Below are positions 1 through 7,241 of a stretch of 36,629 bases of DNA, one piece after another. The stretch lies in the IMG/VR virus record IMGVR_UViG_3300010149_000059, positions 1-36,629 of that record, one strand, 5' to 3'. Numbering within the stretch: the first letter of the stretch is position 1; each line of letters begins with the position of its first letter. Origin of the DNA: a virus. The notes below the pieces were generated by a model. The model was given only the letters and a program-made list of their open reading frames with translations. It had not been told where the DNA came from and ran no database searches. Both the position numbers and the translations under genes were made by a program.

Positions 1-16
1 TACGTAGAGTCTGACT

Positions 17-859
17 TCACATTTCATAGTTGGTAAGGACGAGTTCCTTGCGAGACGCTTGATCTGTATTATAACTCCCCACGCTCCTCATGGTGTAAGT
101 GTGTGCAAATTCAGCAGCTGTCCACCCCTGCTTGAAGCGGTCTCGAATCAGTTGCGACGAATTGTAACTAACAAGTTGATGAGAGATAAAGCGATCACAA
201 TCAGAAGCAAACTTGTCGTGGTCGAATCCTTTGTGCATGTTTCCTCGCTTACCATAAAGATTAGATCCGATCTCATAGGGGGGATCGAGATAGACGAAGG
301 TTGACTTGCTATCGCAAAAGAGTTCTTCATATGAAAGTTTAGTAATTTTCCACTTAGAAATCATTCCTGAATATTCAGGGAGTTTACAAATGCCTCGCAT
401 CGAGAAATTGCTATCTGACGCTTGCTTGCTGAAGGAACTGGATTCAGTGAGACCAGAGAAAGAGCACTTATTGACAATATAAAAACACACAGCACGTAGT
501 AGATCGGACGTAGAGGCATCATTTAATTGGTCCTTAGAATCTAGAAATAAAGTTTTTGCTGATGTTTGATCTGGATGATCGTTCTTAAGATCCTTCAGCA
601 AGGAAGAAAGTTCGTCACCTTGATCTTGAAGAACACGCCAGAAATTATAAAGTGGATCATAAAGATCATTGACCCAGATGTCTAGGTGTGGGTATCGCTT
701 ACCAATTTCCAATGCGACAGAACCACCACCTAAGAATGGTTCGCGATAGTGAGTATATTCTGTGAGGTTAGGGATGTACTGAAAGAGTTTACTCAAGGCA
801 CGACTCTTACCACCAGGGTATCTAAGTGGCGTCTTCAGTGACTTCAAAGTTTTTGTCAT
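17..859 (-). CDS. dam: DNA adenine-N6 methyltransferase, Dam family
   Basis: Predicted S-adenosylmethionine-dependent N6-adenine methylase of the Dam/MboIIA (D12 class) type, 280 aa. Visible signs are the N-terminal PLRYPGGKSR segment typical of the family, the AdoMet-binding motif PFLGGGSVALE near residues 40-50, and the catalytic DPPY motif in VYLDPPY about two thirds of the way along. I start at ATG 859; an in-frame GTG at 877 would add six residues and has no better ribosome-binding site. The gene overlaps the end of the small upstream gene by 38 bases, so it belongs to the gp45-gp44 transcript. GATC looks frequent in and around this gene, but target specificity cannot be read from the protein. 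A phage Dam may protect against host restriction or affect packaging and replication; that role is inference. Family assignment is confident. Confidence 0.93.
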   Translation of the reverse strand: MTKTLKSLKTPLRYPGGKSRALSKLFQYIPNLTEYTHYREPFLGGGSVALEIGKRYPHLDIWVNDLYDPLYNFWRVLQDQGDELSSLLKDLKNDHPDQTSAKTLFLDSKDQLNDASTSDLLRAVCFYIVNKCSFSGLTESSSFSKQASDSNFSMRGICKLPEYSGMISKWKITKLSYEELFCDSKSTFVYLDPPYEIGSNLYGKRGNMHKGFDHDKFASDCDRFISHQLVSYNSSQLIRDRFKQGWTAAEFAHTYTMRSVGSYNTDQASRKELVLTNYEM

Positions 860-998
860 GATATTTAAGGTATTCACGAAAGATCATTTTCATTTCACGC
901 TGAGTCATACCACAATGGTCTGCAGCATGTGGAAGGTTCATTGTAGCATGAAACAATGCTTCATTTGCTTCCTTCACATTTTCAGGTGTCGTCTTCAC
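822..998 (-). CDS. Small conserved phage protein, possible helix-turn-helix
   Basis: A 58-residue protein of unknown function, basic/acidic mixed, ending in a helical segment (LPHAADHCGMTQREMKMIF) that has the rhythm of a small helix-turn-helix. I chose the GTG at 998, because sequence upstream of it in the same frame looks like a shadow of the preceding gene. Alternative ATG starts at 1085 and 1067 exist (the latter preceded by AAAGGAG) and would create an 86-104 nt overlap with the 66-residue gene before it. It overlaps the following Dam gene by 38 nt. Reality of the gene is likely, because the reading frame is the only one open here; start and function are uncertain. Confidence 0.6.
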   Translation of the reverse strand: MKTTPENVKEANEALFHATMNLPHAADHCGMTQREMKMIFREYLKYHDKNFEVTEDAT

Positions 999-1182
999 TT
1001 TCGACTTGTTCAAAGTCTTCGATTTGTGATGCAAGGACGATGTGTTGCCCATTGATTTTGTACTCATGCTCTCCTTTGTCTTCATTGAATCCTAAGTATT
1101 TAAGATCATCATCTTGAAAAACATTCTCGCGAATTGCTGCTTGGATTTTGTGATGAATGAGATCGTTTTTACTGATTTCCAT
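982..1182 (-). CDS. Small acidic hypothetical protein downstream of gp44
   Basis: A 66-residue acidic protein that I do not recognise. It begins 9 nt after the gp44 stop and ends in a run of acidic residues. There is no recognisable catalytic motif, signal peptide or membrane segment. In T4 the gene directly after 44 is 62, the small clamp-loader subunit; this product is far too short (T4 gp62 is 187 aa) and shows no resemblance I can defend. The close spacing indicates co-transcription with gp45-gp44. No strong Shine-Dalgarno sequence precedes ATG 1182, so translational coupling to gp44 is plausible. Confidence 0.65.
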   Translation of the reverse strand: MEISKNDLIHHKIQAAIRENVFQDDDLKYLGFNEDKGEHEYKINGQHIVLASQIEDFEQVESEDDT

Positions 1183-1191
1183 AATTATAAA

Positions 1192-2136
1192 TTATTTGAA
1201 TTCACATCCCATCATTACTTCAGTCAAGCAAGCAAGAAGATTGACTTCCTGATCAGCAACAAAAGCAATCTGGTATTGATACCTAGCAAGAATCAAAACT
1301 GCTTCAGGAATGTACTTGGGTTTAATTTGTTCGTATAGAAGATTATAGATTTTACGCATGACGATGTTTGGATCATTGTCAATATTCTCAATGACCCACT
1401 TACGTACTGTAGTAAACTCTTTATTCTTTAATGCTGCCAATAGAGAATCAAGATTGATGTCTGCAATATCAACTAAGATATCAGTGTTAATCTTTCCTGA
1501 TGCTGAATGACGTTGAGTCTCATTGATCAAACGACGCCAGTCAGGAAAGTAACGACCAATGAGTTTAACAAGAATCTTATCTTGATACTCAATCTCATTC
1601 TCGTCAAGGATTTCTTTCAAGCGACCAAAGAATTGCGCTTGCAACTTTTGTTGCTGACTCTTATTGATACGAAAGTCTACAACTGTGCATCGTGAGTGCA
1701 GTGGTTCAATGATTTTGTTTTGGAAGTTACAAGTAAAGATGAAACGGCAGTTGCTGTGAAACGCCTCCACAAAGGCACGTAAGGAGAGTTGCACGTCATG
1801 GGTGGTGTTGTCTGCCTCATCGATGATGACCACCTTGTGAGGCGCTCCTGAGGTTAGGGAGACTGTGGAAGCAAACTGCTTGACTCGGTTACGAACGGTG
1901 TCCAAGAAACGCCCCTCGTCTGACCCGTTAATGACGATGTAAGAGGCACCAATCTCCTCACACAACGCTTTAGCAACAGTGGTCTTACCAACGCCTGCAG
2001 ACCCCAGGAGGAGCAGATTAGGGATCTCTCCCTGCTCTACAAATCCTTGAAATGGTTTCTTAAGATTGTCAGGCAGAATGCAGTCATCAATTTTTTGGGG
2101 ACGATACTGCTCAACCCATAGAAACTTTTTAGTCAT
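1192..2136 (-). CDS. gp44: Sliding clamp loader large subunit gp44
   Basis: AAA+ ATPase of the phage clamp loader, which with gp62 opens the gp45 ring and places it on primer-template DNA for gp43 polymerase. The 314-aa product begins WVEQYRPQ, the standard RFC/gp44 opening. Walker A is GSAGVGKT (about residues 45-52), Walker B is VVIIDEAD (about 103-109), and the SRC motif appears in LHSRCTVVDF. T4 gp44 is 319 aa, so it is full length. I use ATG 2136, which overlaps the gp45 stop by 8 nt; the longer frame to 2163 adds nine residues lying inside gp45. No gp62 follows immediately, which differs from T4. Confidence 0.96.
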   Translation of the reverse strand: MTKKFLWVEQYRPQKIDDCILPDNLKKPFQGFVEQGEIPNLLLLGSAGVGKTTVAKALCEEIGASYIVINGSDEGRFLDTVRNRVKQFASTVSLTSGAPHKVVIIDEADNTTHDVQLSLRAFVEAFHSNCRFIFTCNFQNKIIEPLHSRCTVVDFRINKSQQQKLQAQFFGRLKEILDENEIEYQDKILVKLIGRYFPDWRRLINETQRHSASGKINTDILVDIADINLDSLLAALKNKEFTTVRKWVIENIDNDPNIVMRKIYNLLYEQIKPKYIPEAVLILARYQYQIAFVADQEVNLLACLTEVMMGCEFK

Positions 2137-2800
2137 CAAATTCCAATGCAATATAATAGACAAGATCCAAGCGAGTGTGACGCCACTCGGATACTAGATG
2201 CTCAGACACTTTAACATGATAGTCTCCTGGTTGGAGACGGAGGTGTTCCACTTTGAGAACCAGTTCGTAATCACCAGTTGTATCACCAGCAATGGTTTGA
2301 CAATAATCGTTACTAGTTTCGTTTTCAGAATCACGAAGATACAAACTAATTTGATTGTCTACGGATTTAAAAACAAGATCAGTTAGATTGTAAACTGCTG
2401 CTGCTTTTTGTAGTGACGTGATGTCTTCCCATGTGATATTAAAAGCGATGTCTCCACCAGGAAATTTAATATTTTTTTCGGGAGCAGACTTCAAAGTAAT
2501 CTCAGGATCTGAGAAGAAATACTTTGCAGAGCGACCACGACTACGAATAGTCACATAGTTCTCGTTATCGAATTCCAAGATCGGATCCTGGAATAAAGTC
2601 AACCCAGCAAGAAACTGGTTGAGATCATAGATACCGAACGTTTGAGGAAAACTCTCTTCACATGAATATTGTGCAAGAGCATTCTCCCCAACGCTGATTG
2701 TCTTCAGTTGATTACCCTTGCGAATAAGGATAGAACCATTGATTGTGGAATAGTTTTTAAGAACCTGAAGAGTCTGTTCAGAAAGAATAACTTTATTCAT
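2129..2800 (-). CDS. gp45: DNA polymerase sliding clamp gp45
   Basis: Trimeric processivity clamp of the T4-type replisome; in T4 it is also the activator that connects replication to late transcription through gp55 and gp33. The 223-aa length matches T4 gp45 (228 aa), and the protein shows the expected two-domain beta-rich pattern with a C-terminal LVYYIALEFDD. It sits directly upstream of gp44, as in T4. Its ATG overlaps the TGA of the preceding DUF3310-like gene (ATGA), indicating translational coupling. The assignment rests on length, overall resemblance and synteny; no single short motif is diagnostic. Confidence 0.93.
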   Translation of the reverse strand: MNKVILSEQTLQVLKNYSTINGSILIRKGNQLKTISVGENALAQYSCEESFPQTFGIYDLNQFLAGLTLFQDPILEFDNENYVTIRSRGRSAKYFFSDPEITLKSAPEKNIKFPGGDIAFNITWEDITSLQKAAAVYNLTDLVFKSVDNQISLYLRDSENETSNDYCQTIAGDTTGDYELVLKVEHLRLQPGDYHVKVSEHLVSEWRHTRLDLVYYIALEFDD

Positions 2801-3081
2801 TGAGGGTAAGGTTCAGTGTTAGCAGACTTGTCACTAAAGTGGAGTAGTAGAAGTGCATAGTGTAGAATTTTGATAATGTCGCGACGGGCAGTACCTTTAC
2901 GATCATATCGAGAAGCATACTTTAGGATGTTGCTACGGCAGAATGCCTCAGCATCTCCACATGCTTCAATCAAATCTAGCGTTTGAATGCTGTCGTTACC
3001 AGCAGAATAGTGTTGTCCATAGGTTCCAGAGATGTAGTCACGTAGCTCTTTGATTAGAGCGTCTTCATTATATTTGTTCAT
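2797..3081 (-). CDS. DUF3310-like protein upstream of the sliding clamp
   Basis: A 94-residue soluble protein resembling DUF3310 phage proteins: a histidine-tyrosine near the start (QHYSAGNDSIQTLDLIEA), a central FCRSNILKYASRYDRKG segment corresponding to the family's 'GNAIKYLxRxGxK' pattern, and a C-terminal helix (DIIKILHYALLLL). The family is common in phages and biochemically uncharacterised; a link to nucleotide metabolism has been suggested, but nothing here shows it. The start is ATG 3081, overlapping the previous stop as ATGA, and its own stop overlaps the gp45 start in the same way. It therefore belongs to the replication operon. Confidence 0.7.
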   Translation of the reverse strand: MNKYNEDALIKELRDYISGTYGQHYSAGNDSIQTLDLIEACGDAEAFCRSNILKYASRYDRKGTARRDIIKILHYALLLLHFSDKSANTEPYPQ

Positions 3082-3251
3082 ATACCCCAAATGTACTCGA
3101 TGTTGTCATGATAGCACTCAAATATCGTGCCGTCAATAGATTTCATGGTAAGTTTAAATCCCTCACCTTTGATTATTTTTCCAGAGCGATGGTCACAATC
3201 CTTAAGGATTGCTACTCGCCCAATGTATCCATGAAAGTTTTCACTGGTCAT
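3078..3251 (-). CDS. Small hypothetical protein, possible SH3-like beta barrel
   Basis: A 57-residue protein of unknown function. Alternating hydrophobic residues and a conserved-looking GYIGRVAILKD and YIWGI suggest a small SH3-like beta barrel, which is inference only. ATG 3251 overlaps the last 11 nt of the CobS-like gene; the stop TGA overlaps the next ATG. Coding potential is supported by the tight overlaps on both sides. Confidence 0.55.
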   Translation of the reverse strand: MTSENFHGYIGRVAILKDCDHRSGKIIKGEGFKLTMKSIDGTIFECYHDNIEYIWGI

Positions 3252-4335
3252 AGTATGGTCTCTCATCGCTTTCCTCCATTTCTACTTTCTCATCAAGTTT
3301 GGTATAGACATCAAGGAAGGGAGTTTTTGTTTCTTCATCAAATCTATTGACACAAACTTTGATTGCCTTGTATCGGTCACCCCAAATGGAGTAGGCACGA
3401 ATGATATGAGACAAGCGGCGAGTAGAAATAATTTCATCCACGCCACCATCAGCAAACGTCTTGCGAATAACGTCAGCCCAGTCAGCAAGTTTAGCACAGA
3501 ATTCAAGATCTGTCACCCCAATATTCGCACCAATTTTTTCAAGAATTTTAGTCTCAATTTTGGGAGTGGGATACTCTTGCTCAAAGGTGAGAGCAAAACG
3601 TTCTAGGAATGCTTCATTCAATACGTTAGTACCAATAAAGCGACCATCATCAGAACCCTTACCCTTAGTGTTGGCGGTAGCGATGACATTGAATCCAGCA
3701 GCAGGTCTCACATAGCGACCTGTCTTCTTCAGGAACACACCTTTACCTTCAAGGATGGACTGAAGGCATAGAATTTTGTTGGAAGCAAGGTCAACTTCAT
3801 CGAGTAGCAGGATTGCTCCACGTTCGAGTGCTTCAATGACAGGTCCGTTATGCCAAACAGTTGACCCATCGACAAGACGGAAACCACCAATAAGATCATC
3901 TTCATCAGTTTCGATTGTAATGTTTACACGAATCAACTCACGTCCTAGAGCAGCACACGCTTGCTCTACAGAGAAAGTTTTACCATTACCAGACATACCA
4001 GTAATGAATGTAGGATAGAACAGACGAGAAGAAATAATTTTCTTCAGATCAGTAAAGTTACCGAACGGGACAAAACTATTATCTTTAAGTGGGATGATGT
4101 TCATTTCTTCCTGATCAGGAAACTGAGTTTCCAACTGGTCACGTGTTTCTTCAATGGTCAGGTTCCATTTGCCGCGGCCGACATGGCAATCACGAAGACG
4201 CTTAACAGCAGTAGGATATGATATAGAGAAATATGTTGCTGCAGCACGAACGTGATCCGTATTAATGTCAGAACCAAAGGTCTCGGCAAGATAAGAAGTA
4301 ATTTGAGACGTGGTTAAATCAGACTTGGCAGGCAT
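3241..4335 (-). CDS. cobS: CobS-like AAA+ ATPase (MoxR/CobS group)
   Basis: A 364-aa AAA+ ATPase. After a roughly 75-residue N-terminal part that looks helical comes the ATPase core: Walker A GMSGNGKT (about 113-120), the CobS/MoxR signature DDLIGGF followed by WHNGPVIEAL, and Walker B LLLLDEVD (about 176-182). Proteins of this type in cyanophages are annotated CobS, a subunit of aerobic cobaltochelatase (CobNST) that inserts Co2+ into the corrin ring. No CobN is in this window, so cobalt chelation with the host CobN is only one possibility; a MoxR-type remodelling role with the adjacent VWA protein is the other. It has its own upstream promoter-like sequence and leads the operon ending in gp45-gp44. 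Confidence 0.88.
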   Translation of the reverse strand: MPAKSDLTTSQITSYLAETFGSDINTDHVRAAATYFSISYPTAVKRLRDCHVGRGKWNLTIEETRDQLETQFPDQEEMNIIPLKDNSFVPFGNFTDLKKIISSRLFYPTFITGMSGNGKTFSVEQACAALGRELIRVNITIETDEDDLIGGFRLVDGSTVWHNGPVIEALERGAILLLDEVDLASNKILCLQSILEGKGVFLKKTGRYVRPAAGFNVIATANTKGKGSDDGRFIGTNVLNEAFLERFALTFEQEYPTPKIETKILEKIGANIGVTDLEFCAKLADWADVIRKTFADGGVDEIISTRRLSHIIRAYSIWGDRYKAIKVCVNRFDEETKTPFLDVYTKLDEKVEMEESDERPYYDQ

Positions 4336-4356
4336 CGGTTTGTTTCGTATGGAGTA

Positions 4357-4384
4357 AGTATAGGGCAGAGTGGGGCAGAGTCAG
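4357..4384 (-). promoter_or_regulatory. Putative sigma70-type promoter for the cobS-gp45-gp44 operon
   Basis: On the minus strand, CTGACT (4379-4384) is separated by exactly 16 nt from TATACT (4357-4362), which lies 22 nt upstream of the CobS-like ATG. The architecture matches the second TATACT promoter at 6564-6591. The spacer contains two of three GGGCAGAGT repeat units. Predicted by inspection only. Confidence 0.45.
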
Positions 4385-4393
4385 GGGCAGAGT
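4363..4393. repeat. Three short direct repeats GGGCAGAGT in an intergenic gap
   Basis: GGGCAGAGT occurs at 4363-4371, 4373-4381 and 4385-4393 (ACTCTGCCC on the transcribed strand), spanning the -35 region and spacer of the putative promoter. The start-to-start distances are 10 and 12 nt, about one helical turn each, as expected for a protein-binding array. It could equally be slippage-derived. Confidence 0.8.
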
Positions 4394-4398
4394 GGACA

Positions 4399-6540
4399 CT
4401 ATGCAATCTGACTGATGAAGTGGTTCAAGATAGCTTTGTTGTTTTGCTTTTGCTTCAGTAGTTTTTTGAAAGCAGCACGTACTTGAGTTTTAGAAGAACC
4501 AGCATCAATATCTAGTGTTGACTCTTCATCTAATTCAGTAAACGATCGCGCACTAGATTTACCAGCAATAACATACAAAGCATCATAAGAAATAGGATTT
4601 GGAAGAACAACTGATTTAGTTTTTTTCCAATCTCTATACAATTTATCAAGTCCATCAACAGAATCATTGCAATAGCGGCGATAGAAACTGGCAAGACCAC
4701 TACCACCTTCAAGAAGACGGATACCAATTATGTTAACAGATGGATGCGTCTCTTTTAAGTTTTCAATGAAGACATTTGTTTGCTCGTCCCAAGACTCTAG
4801 TTTGTTGTATGTACAACCCAAGTTACGATCGCGAAGAGTAACACTAGTAGAATCTAAACGTCGTGCAAAAATCATTTGTTTATCATCATCATATGTAGAC
4901 TCGTGACCATACATAGAACCACAAGATTCTCCATCAGTCAAAATACAAACATTAACATTACTGACTCCAGTAGTCTTCTTAAACCCAGGAATGATTGACT
5001 TCATAACAAGGATAGATTCATTGAGTGGAGTTCCAGAAAGACTCATACCAATTGTTGATGGATAACCAACATAATATTGTAGTGAATATACTTCACGCCA
5101 TATGTTAAGGCATTGACGTTCCCAATTTTTGCTGTTAGTGCGAGATGAAAAAATATTCATCATGCGAAAGTACTGCTTGCTTACATAGACTTCATTTTTG
5201 ATAAGTCTTTCGGTAATTAGTTTTGGAAAAAATTTTCCGACTTGATTTTCCATTGCACGTTCAGCACCAATCCACTCATTAGTAAATGCATAAACTTCAA
5301 AAGGGATCTGTACTTTTTTACAGAACATACAGAGAGTCATCAGTTGCTTTAAAGTAGAAAGCAACGTGGTGTTCATGGAACCAGACCAATCAAGAATAAA
5401 AAGAAGACCATGATTTTTACCTTCAGGAATAATTGTTACTTTCTTGAACAAGTCGTCATTGTGTTTGTACGTATGTAAGATACTGGTATTGAGAACTCCA
5501 GTACGTGAGGTTTGCTGACGGGCATATGCTGCAGCTGCTTTCTTACATTCAAATTCTTTTACAAGATAGTTTACTTCTTTCTGAACAGACTTTTTAAATT
5601 TTCTATACTCTAAATCAACCCACGAAAAACCATCTGGGTCAAGACCCTCTTTCTGATTGTCAATCCAATTATGAATTACATTCCAATCAACAACATAATC
5701 AGAAGCATCCAAGGTAGGAATGTCAACATAAACATTTCTTGAATAAGAAATTCTACTAAGACTCTGTGATTGCTGGTCAAAATTATTTTGAGTATCAGAA
5801 GAAGAAATATCACCACCTGCTGGTGCAGCACCATTCTCGTTTTCTCTACGCTGTGCTTCTTCCAACATCTCTTCGTGTGTCATGACTTCTTCACCACCTT
5901 CCTCGCCAGATTCTTCGTCATTGACACTTTGACTTTCGGATGATCCAGAACTACCATCACCACCAGACTGAGGAATATCTGCAAGGTTCTCAAGCTCTTG
6001 CTGCTGTTCTTTAGAATATTCCCAGATCTCTTCAGCAACTTTTACTGCTTCATCAAAAGTCTCTGTGTTTGCAGTTTTGTCTACCAGAATTTTTTCTTCT
6101 GCATTGAAAGGAATAACAACTTCAGCAACACCAATTTTGAAATATAGATTGATACGATCAATCAATTTTAAACTATCAATATTTTCTTCAGCAATACCAA
6201 AAAAATCATCGTCATTGAGTTCGCGGTATCCATTGAAGAAACACTTGCGAAGACCAGGATAACGACGCTTCATAAGTTTTTCAATACGCGCATCTTCAGT
6301 CACGTTCACATAATCTTTAGGGCAATCAAATCCATCCCACATAGGAGTATATAAAGCATGCCCAACTTCATGACCCACCAAAAGATCATAGACTGTACTA
6401 GATGCTTTATCCCATTTTGGTAAAGTCAATATACGATTATCTACATCGAAAGATGCTGTATTCACAGAACGATGCTCAACCAAAAGGTTTTCAGTGGCAA
6501 GTAACTTAGCAAGTTTGCCTTTGATCTCTTGTGTTTGCAT
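4399..6540 (-). CDS. Large VWA-domain protein with HExxH motif (CobT-like)
   Basis: A 713-aa protein. Its N-terminal part carries VGHEVGHALYTP (HExxH, about residues 57-61) followed by NVTEDARIEKLM (about 79-90), arranged like a gluzincin zinc protease with a downstream acidic ligand; the second motif also resembles the EDARxE element of CobT-family proteins. A low-complexity acidic Ser/Gly/Glu linker (about 190-260) leads to a C-terminal von Willebrand A domain with MIDAS motif DWSGS (about 384-388) and a later TDGES. I start at ATG 6540, preceded by AGAGAGAAAG; an upstream TTG at 6561 is unlikely. It lies just upstream of the CobS-like ATPase, and AAA+/VWA pairs usually act together. Metal chelatase subunit or AAA+-driven peptidase/chaperone are both possible. 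Confidence 0.85.
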   Translation of the reverse strand: MQTQEIKGKLAKLLATENLLVEHRSVNTASFDVDNRILTLPKWDKASSTVYDLLVGHEVGHALYTPMWDGFDCPKDYVNVTEDARIEKLMKRRYPGLRKCFFNGYRELNDDDFFGIAEENIDSLKLIDRINLYFKIGVAEVVIPFNAEEKILVDKTANTETFDEAVKVAEEIWEYSKEQQQELENLADIPQSGGDGSSGSSESQSVNDEESGEEGGEEVMTHEEMLEEAQRRENENGAAPAGGDISSSDTQNNFDQQSQSLSRISYSRNVYVDIPTLDASDYVVDWNVIHNWIDNQKEGLDPDGFSWVDLEYRKFKKSVQKEVNYLVKEFECKKAAAAYARQQTSRTGVLNTSILHTYKHNDDLFKKVTIIPEGKNHGLLFILDWSGSMNTTLLSTLKQLMTLCMFCKKVQIPFEVYAFTNEWIGAERAMENQVGKFFPKLITERLIKNEVYVSKQYFRMMNIFSSRTNSKNWERQCLNIWREVYSLQYYVGYPSTIGMSLSGTPLNESILVMKSIIPGFKKTTGVSNVNVCILTDGESCGSMYGHESTYDDDKQMIFARRLDSTSVTLRDRNLGCTYNKLESWDEQTNVFIENLKETHPSVNIIGIRLLEGGSGLASFYRRYCNDSVDGLDKLYRDWKKTKSVVLPNPISYDALYVIAGKSSARSFTELDEESTLDIDAGSSKTQVRAAFKKLLKQKQNNKAILNHFISQIA

Positions 6541-6563
6541 GGTTTCTTTCTCTCTATGCAACT

Positions 6564-6591
6564 AGTATACACAAAAAAAGGGGGTCGTCAG
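6564..6591 (-). promoter_or_regulatory. Putative promoter for the VWA-protein gene, overlapping a terminator
   Basis: On the minus strand CTGACG (6586-6591), a 16-nt spacer and TATACT (6564-6569) precede ATG 6540 by 23 nt. The -35-like hexamer lies in the loop and edge of the terminator hairpin at 6580-6597, and the spacer contains its T-tract. The hexamers and spacing nearly repeat those of the promoter at 4357-4384. Confidence 0.45.
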
Positions 6592-6597
6592 ACCCCC
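6573..6597 (-). terminator. Rho-independent terminator after the gp55-gp46-2OG operon
   Basis: Minus-strand stem of 7 bp (GGGGGTC with GACCCCC; arms 6580-6586 and 6591-6597), 4-nt loop, followed by seven T residues. It lies 12 nt after the stop codon of the 2OG oxygenase gene. A strong, textbook structure. Confidence 0.9.
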
Positions 6598-6608
6598 CTA
6601 TGCCACTT

Positions 6609-7241
6609 CTAGTATTGGAACACGCTGTCCTGAATACCGACATCACCCTTAGGCATAACGTTAAATGCCAAAGCATTACGTGTCCACTGGGATTTGTTTC
6701 TTAATACTTTATGTCGTAGCTCACTAGGAAACATAACAATTAATGCATGTTCAGGTTGAATGTTCCAAGCAAATGAATTAAAGAAATTAAATTCAGATAC
6801 TTTTACACAAACGCTATGTGGATTAGAATCTGTAAATTGAATTGGCGCAGTATCTTTTTCGTACTCACCATAGTATATAATACCACTGAACCAAGAATTG
6901 CTATGCATATGTTCTTCACAGAATCCATCTTCGTATGTTCTAGCAAACCATGAAGTTGTAAACTGAACATCACAAATGTATCCCATAGTTCTCTGTACAT
7001 AGTCATGAACAATACTATGGAGTTTTTGCTTGAGAACCGAGTTTAGATCAAGAACATTTTTTTCTGTACTAACTGCTCCTTTACAACCATCAGTTCCATC
7101 GTCTTCATTCCAATTGCATTTCACTTCAAGATCTTGAAGTTCCTTACATATAGTTTCATCTACATGGTGAATAGAAACTGCTTTAGCAAACAAAGGAAAT
7201 AGTTCCCACCCGTCATCTGTTTTTAGAGTTGGGTAAGTCAT
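6609..7241 (-). CDS. Fe(II)/2-oxoglutarate oxygenase-like protein
   Basis: A 210-aa protein resembling the 2OG-FeII_Oxy_5 type common in marine phages. The segment FCEEHMHSNSWFSGIIYYGEY supplies a putative metal-binding His (H111 and H113) in the typical 'HxHxNSxxSGxxY' context. A second metal His is in SELRHKVLRN (about H177), and an Arg about 11 residues on (R188, TRNALAFNV) would hold 2-oxoglutarate. These enzymes hydroxylate proteins or small molecules using O2, Fe(II) and 2OG; the substrate is unknown. The ATG overlaps nothing upstream except the gp46 stop (ATGA), so it is the last gene of the gp55-gp47-gp46 operon and is followed by a terminator. It is separate from the late oxygenase cluster at 30-34 kb. 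Confidence 0.82.
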   Translation of the reverse strand: MTYPTLKTDDGWELFPLFAKAVSIHHVDETICKELQDLEVKCNWNEDDGTDGCKGAVSTEKNVLDLNSVLKQKLHSIVHDYVQRTMGYICDVQFTTSWFARTYEDGFCEEHMHSNSWFSGIIYYGEYEKDTAPIQFTDSNPHSVCVKVSEFNFFNSFAWNIQPEHALIVMFPSELRHKVLRNKSQWTRNALAFNVMPKGDVGIQDSVFQY

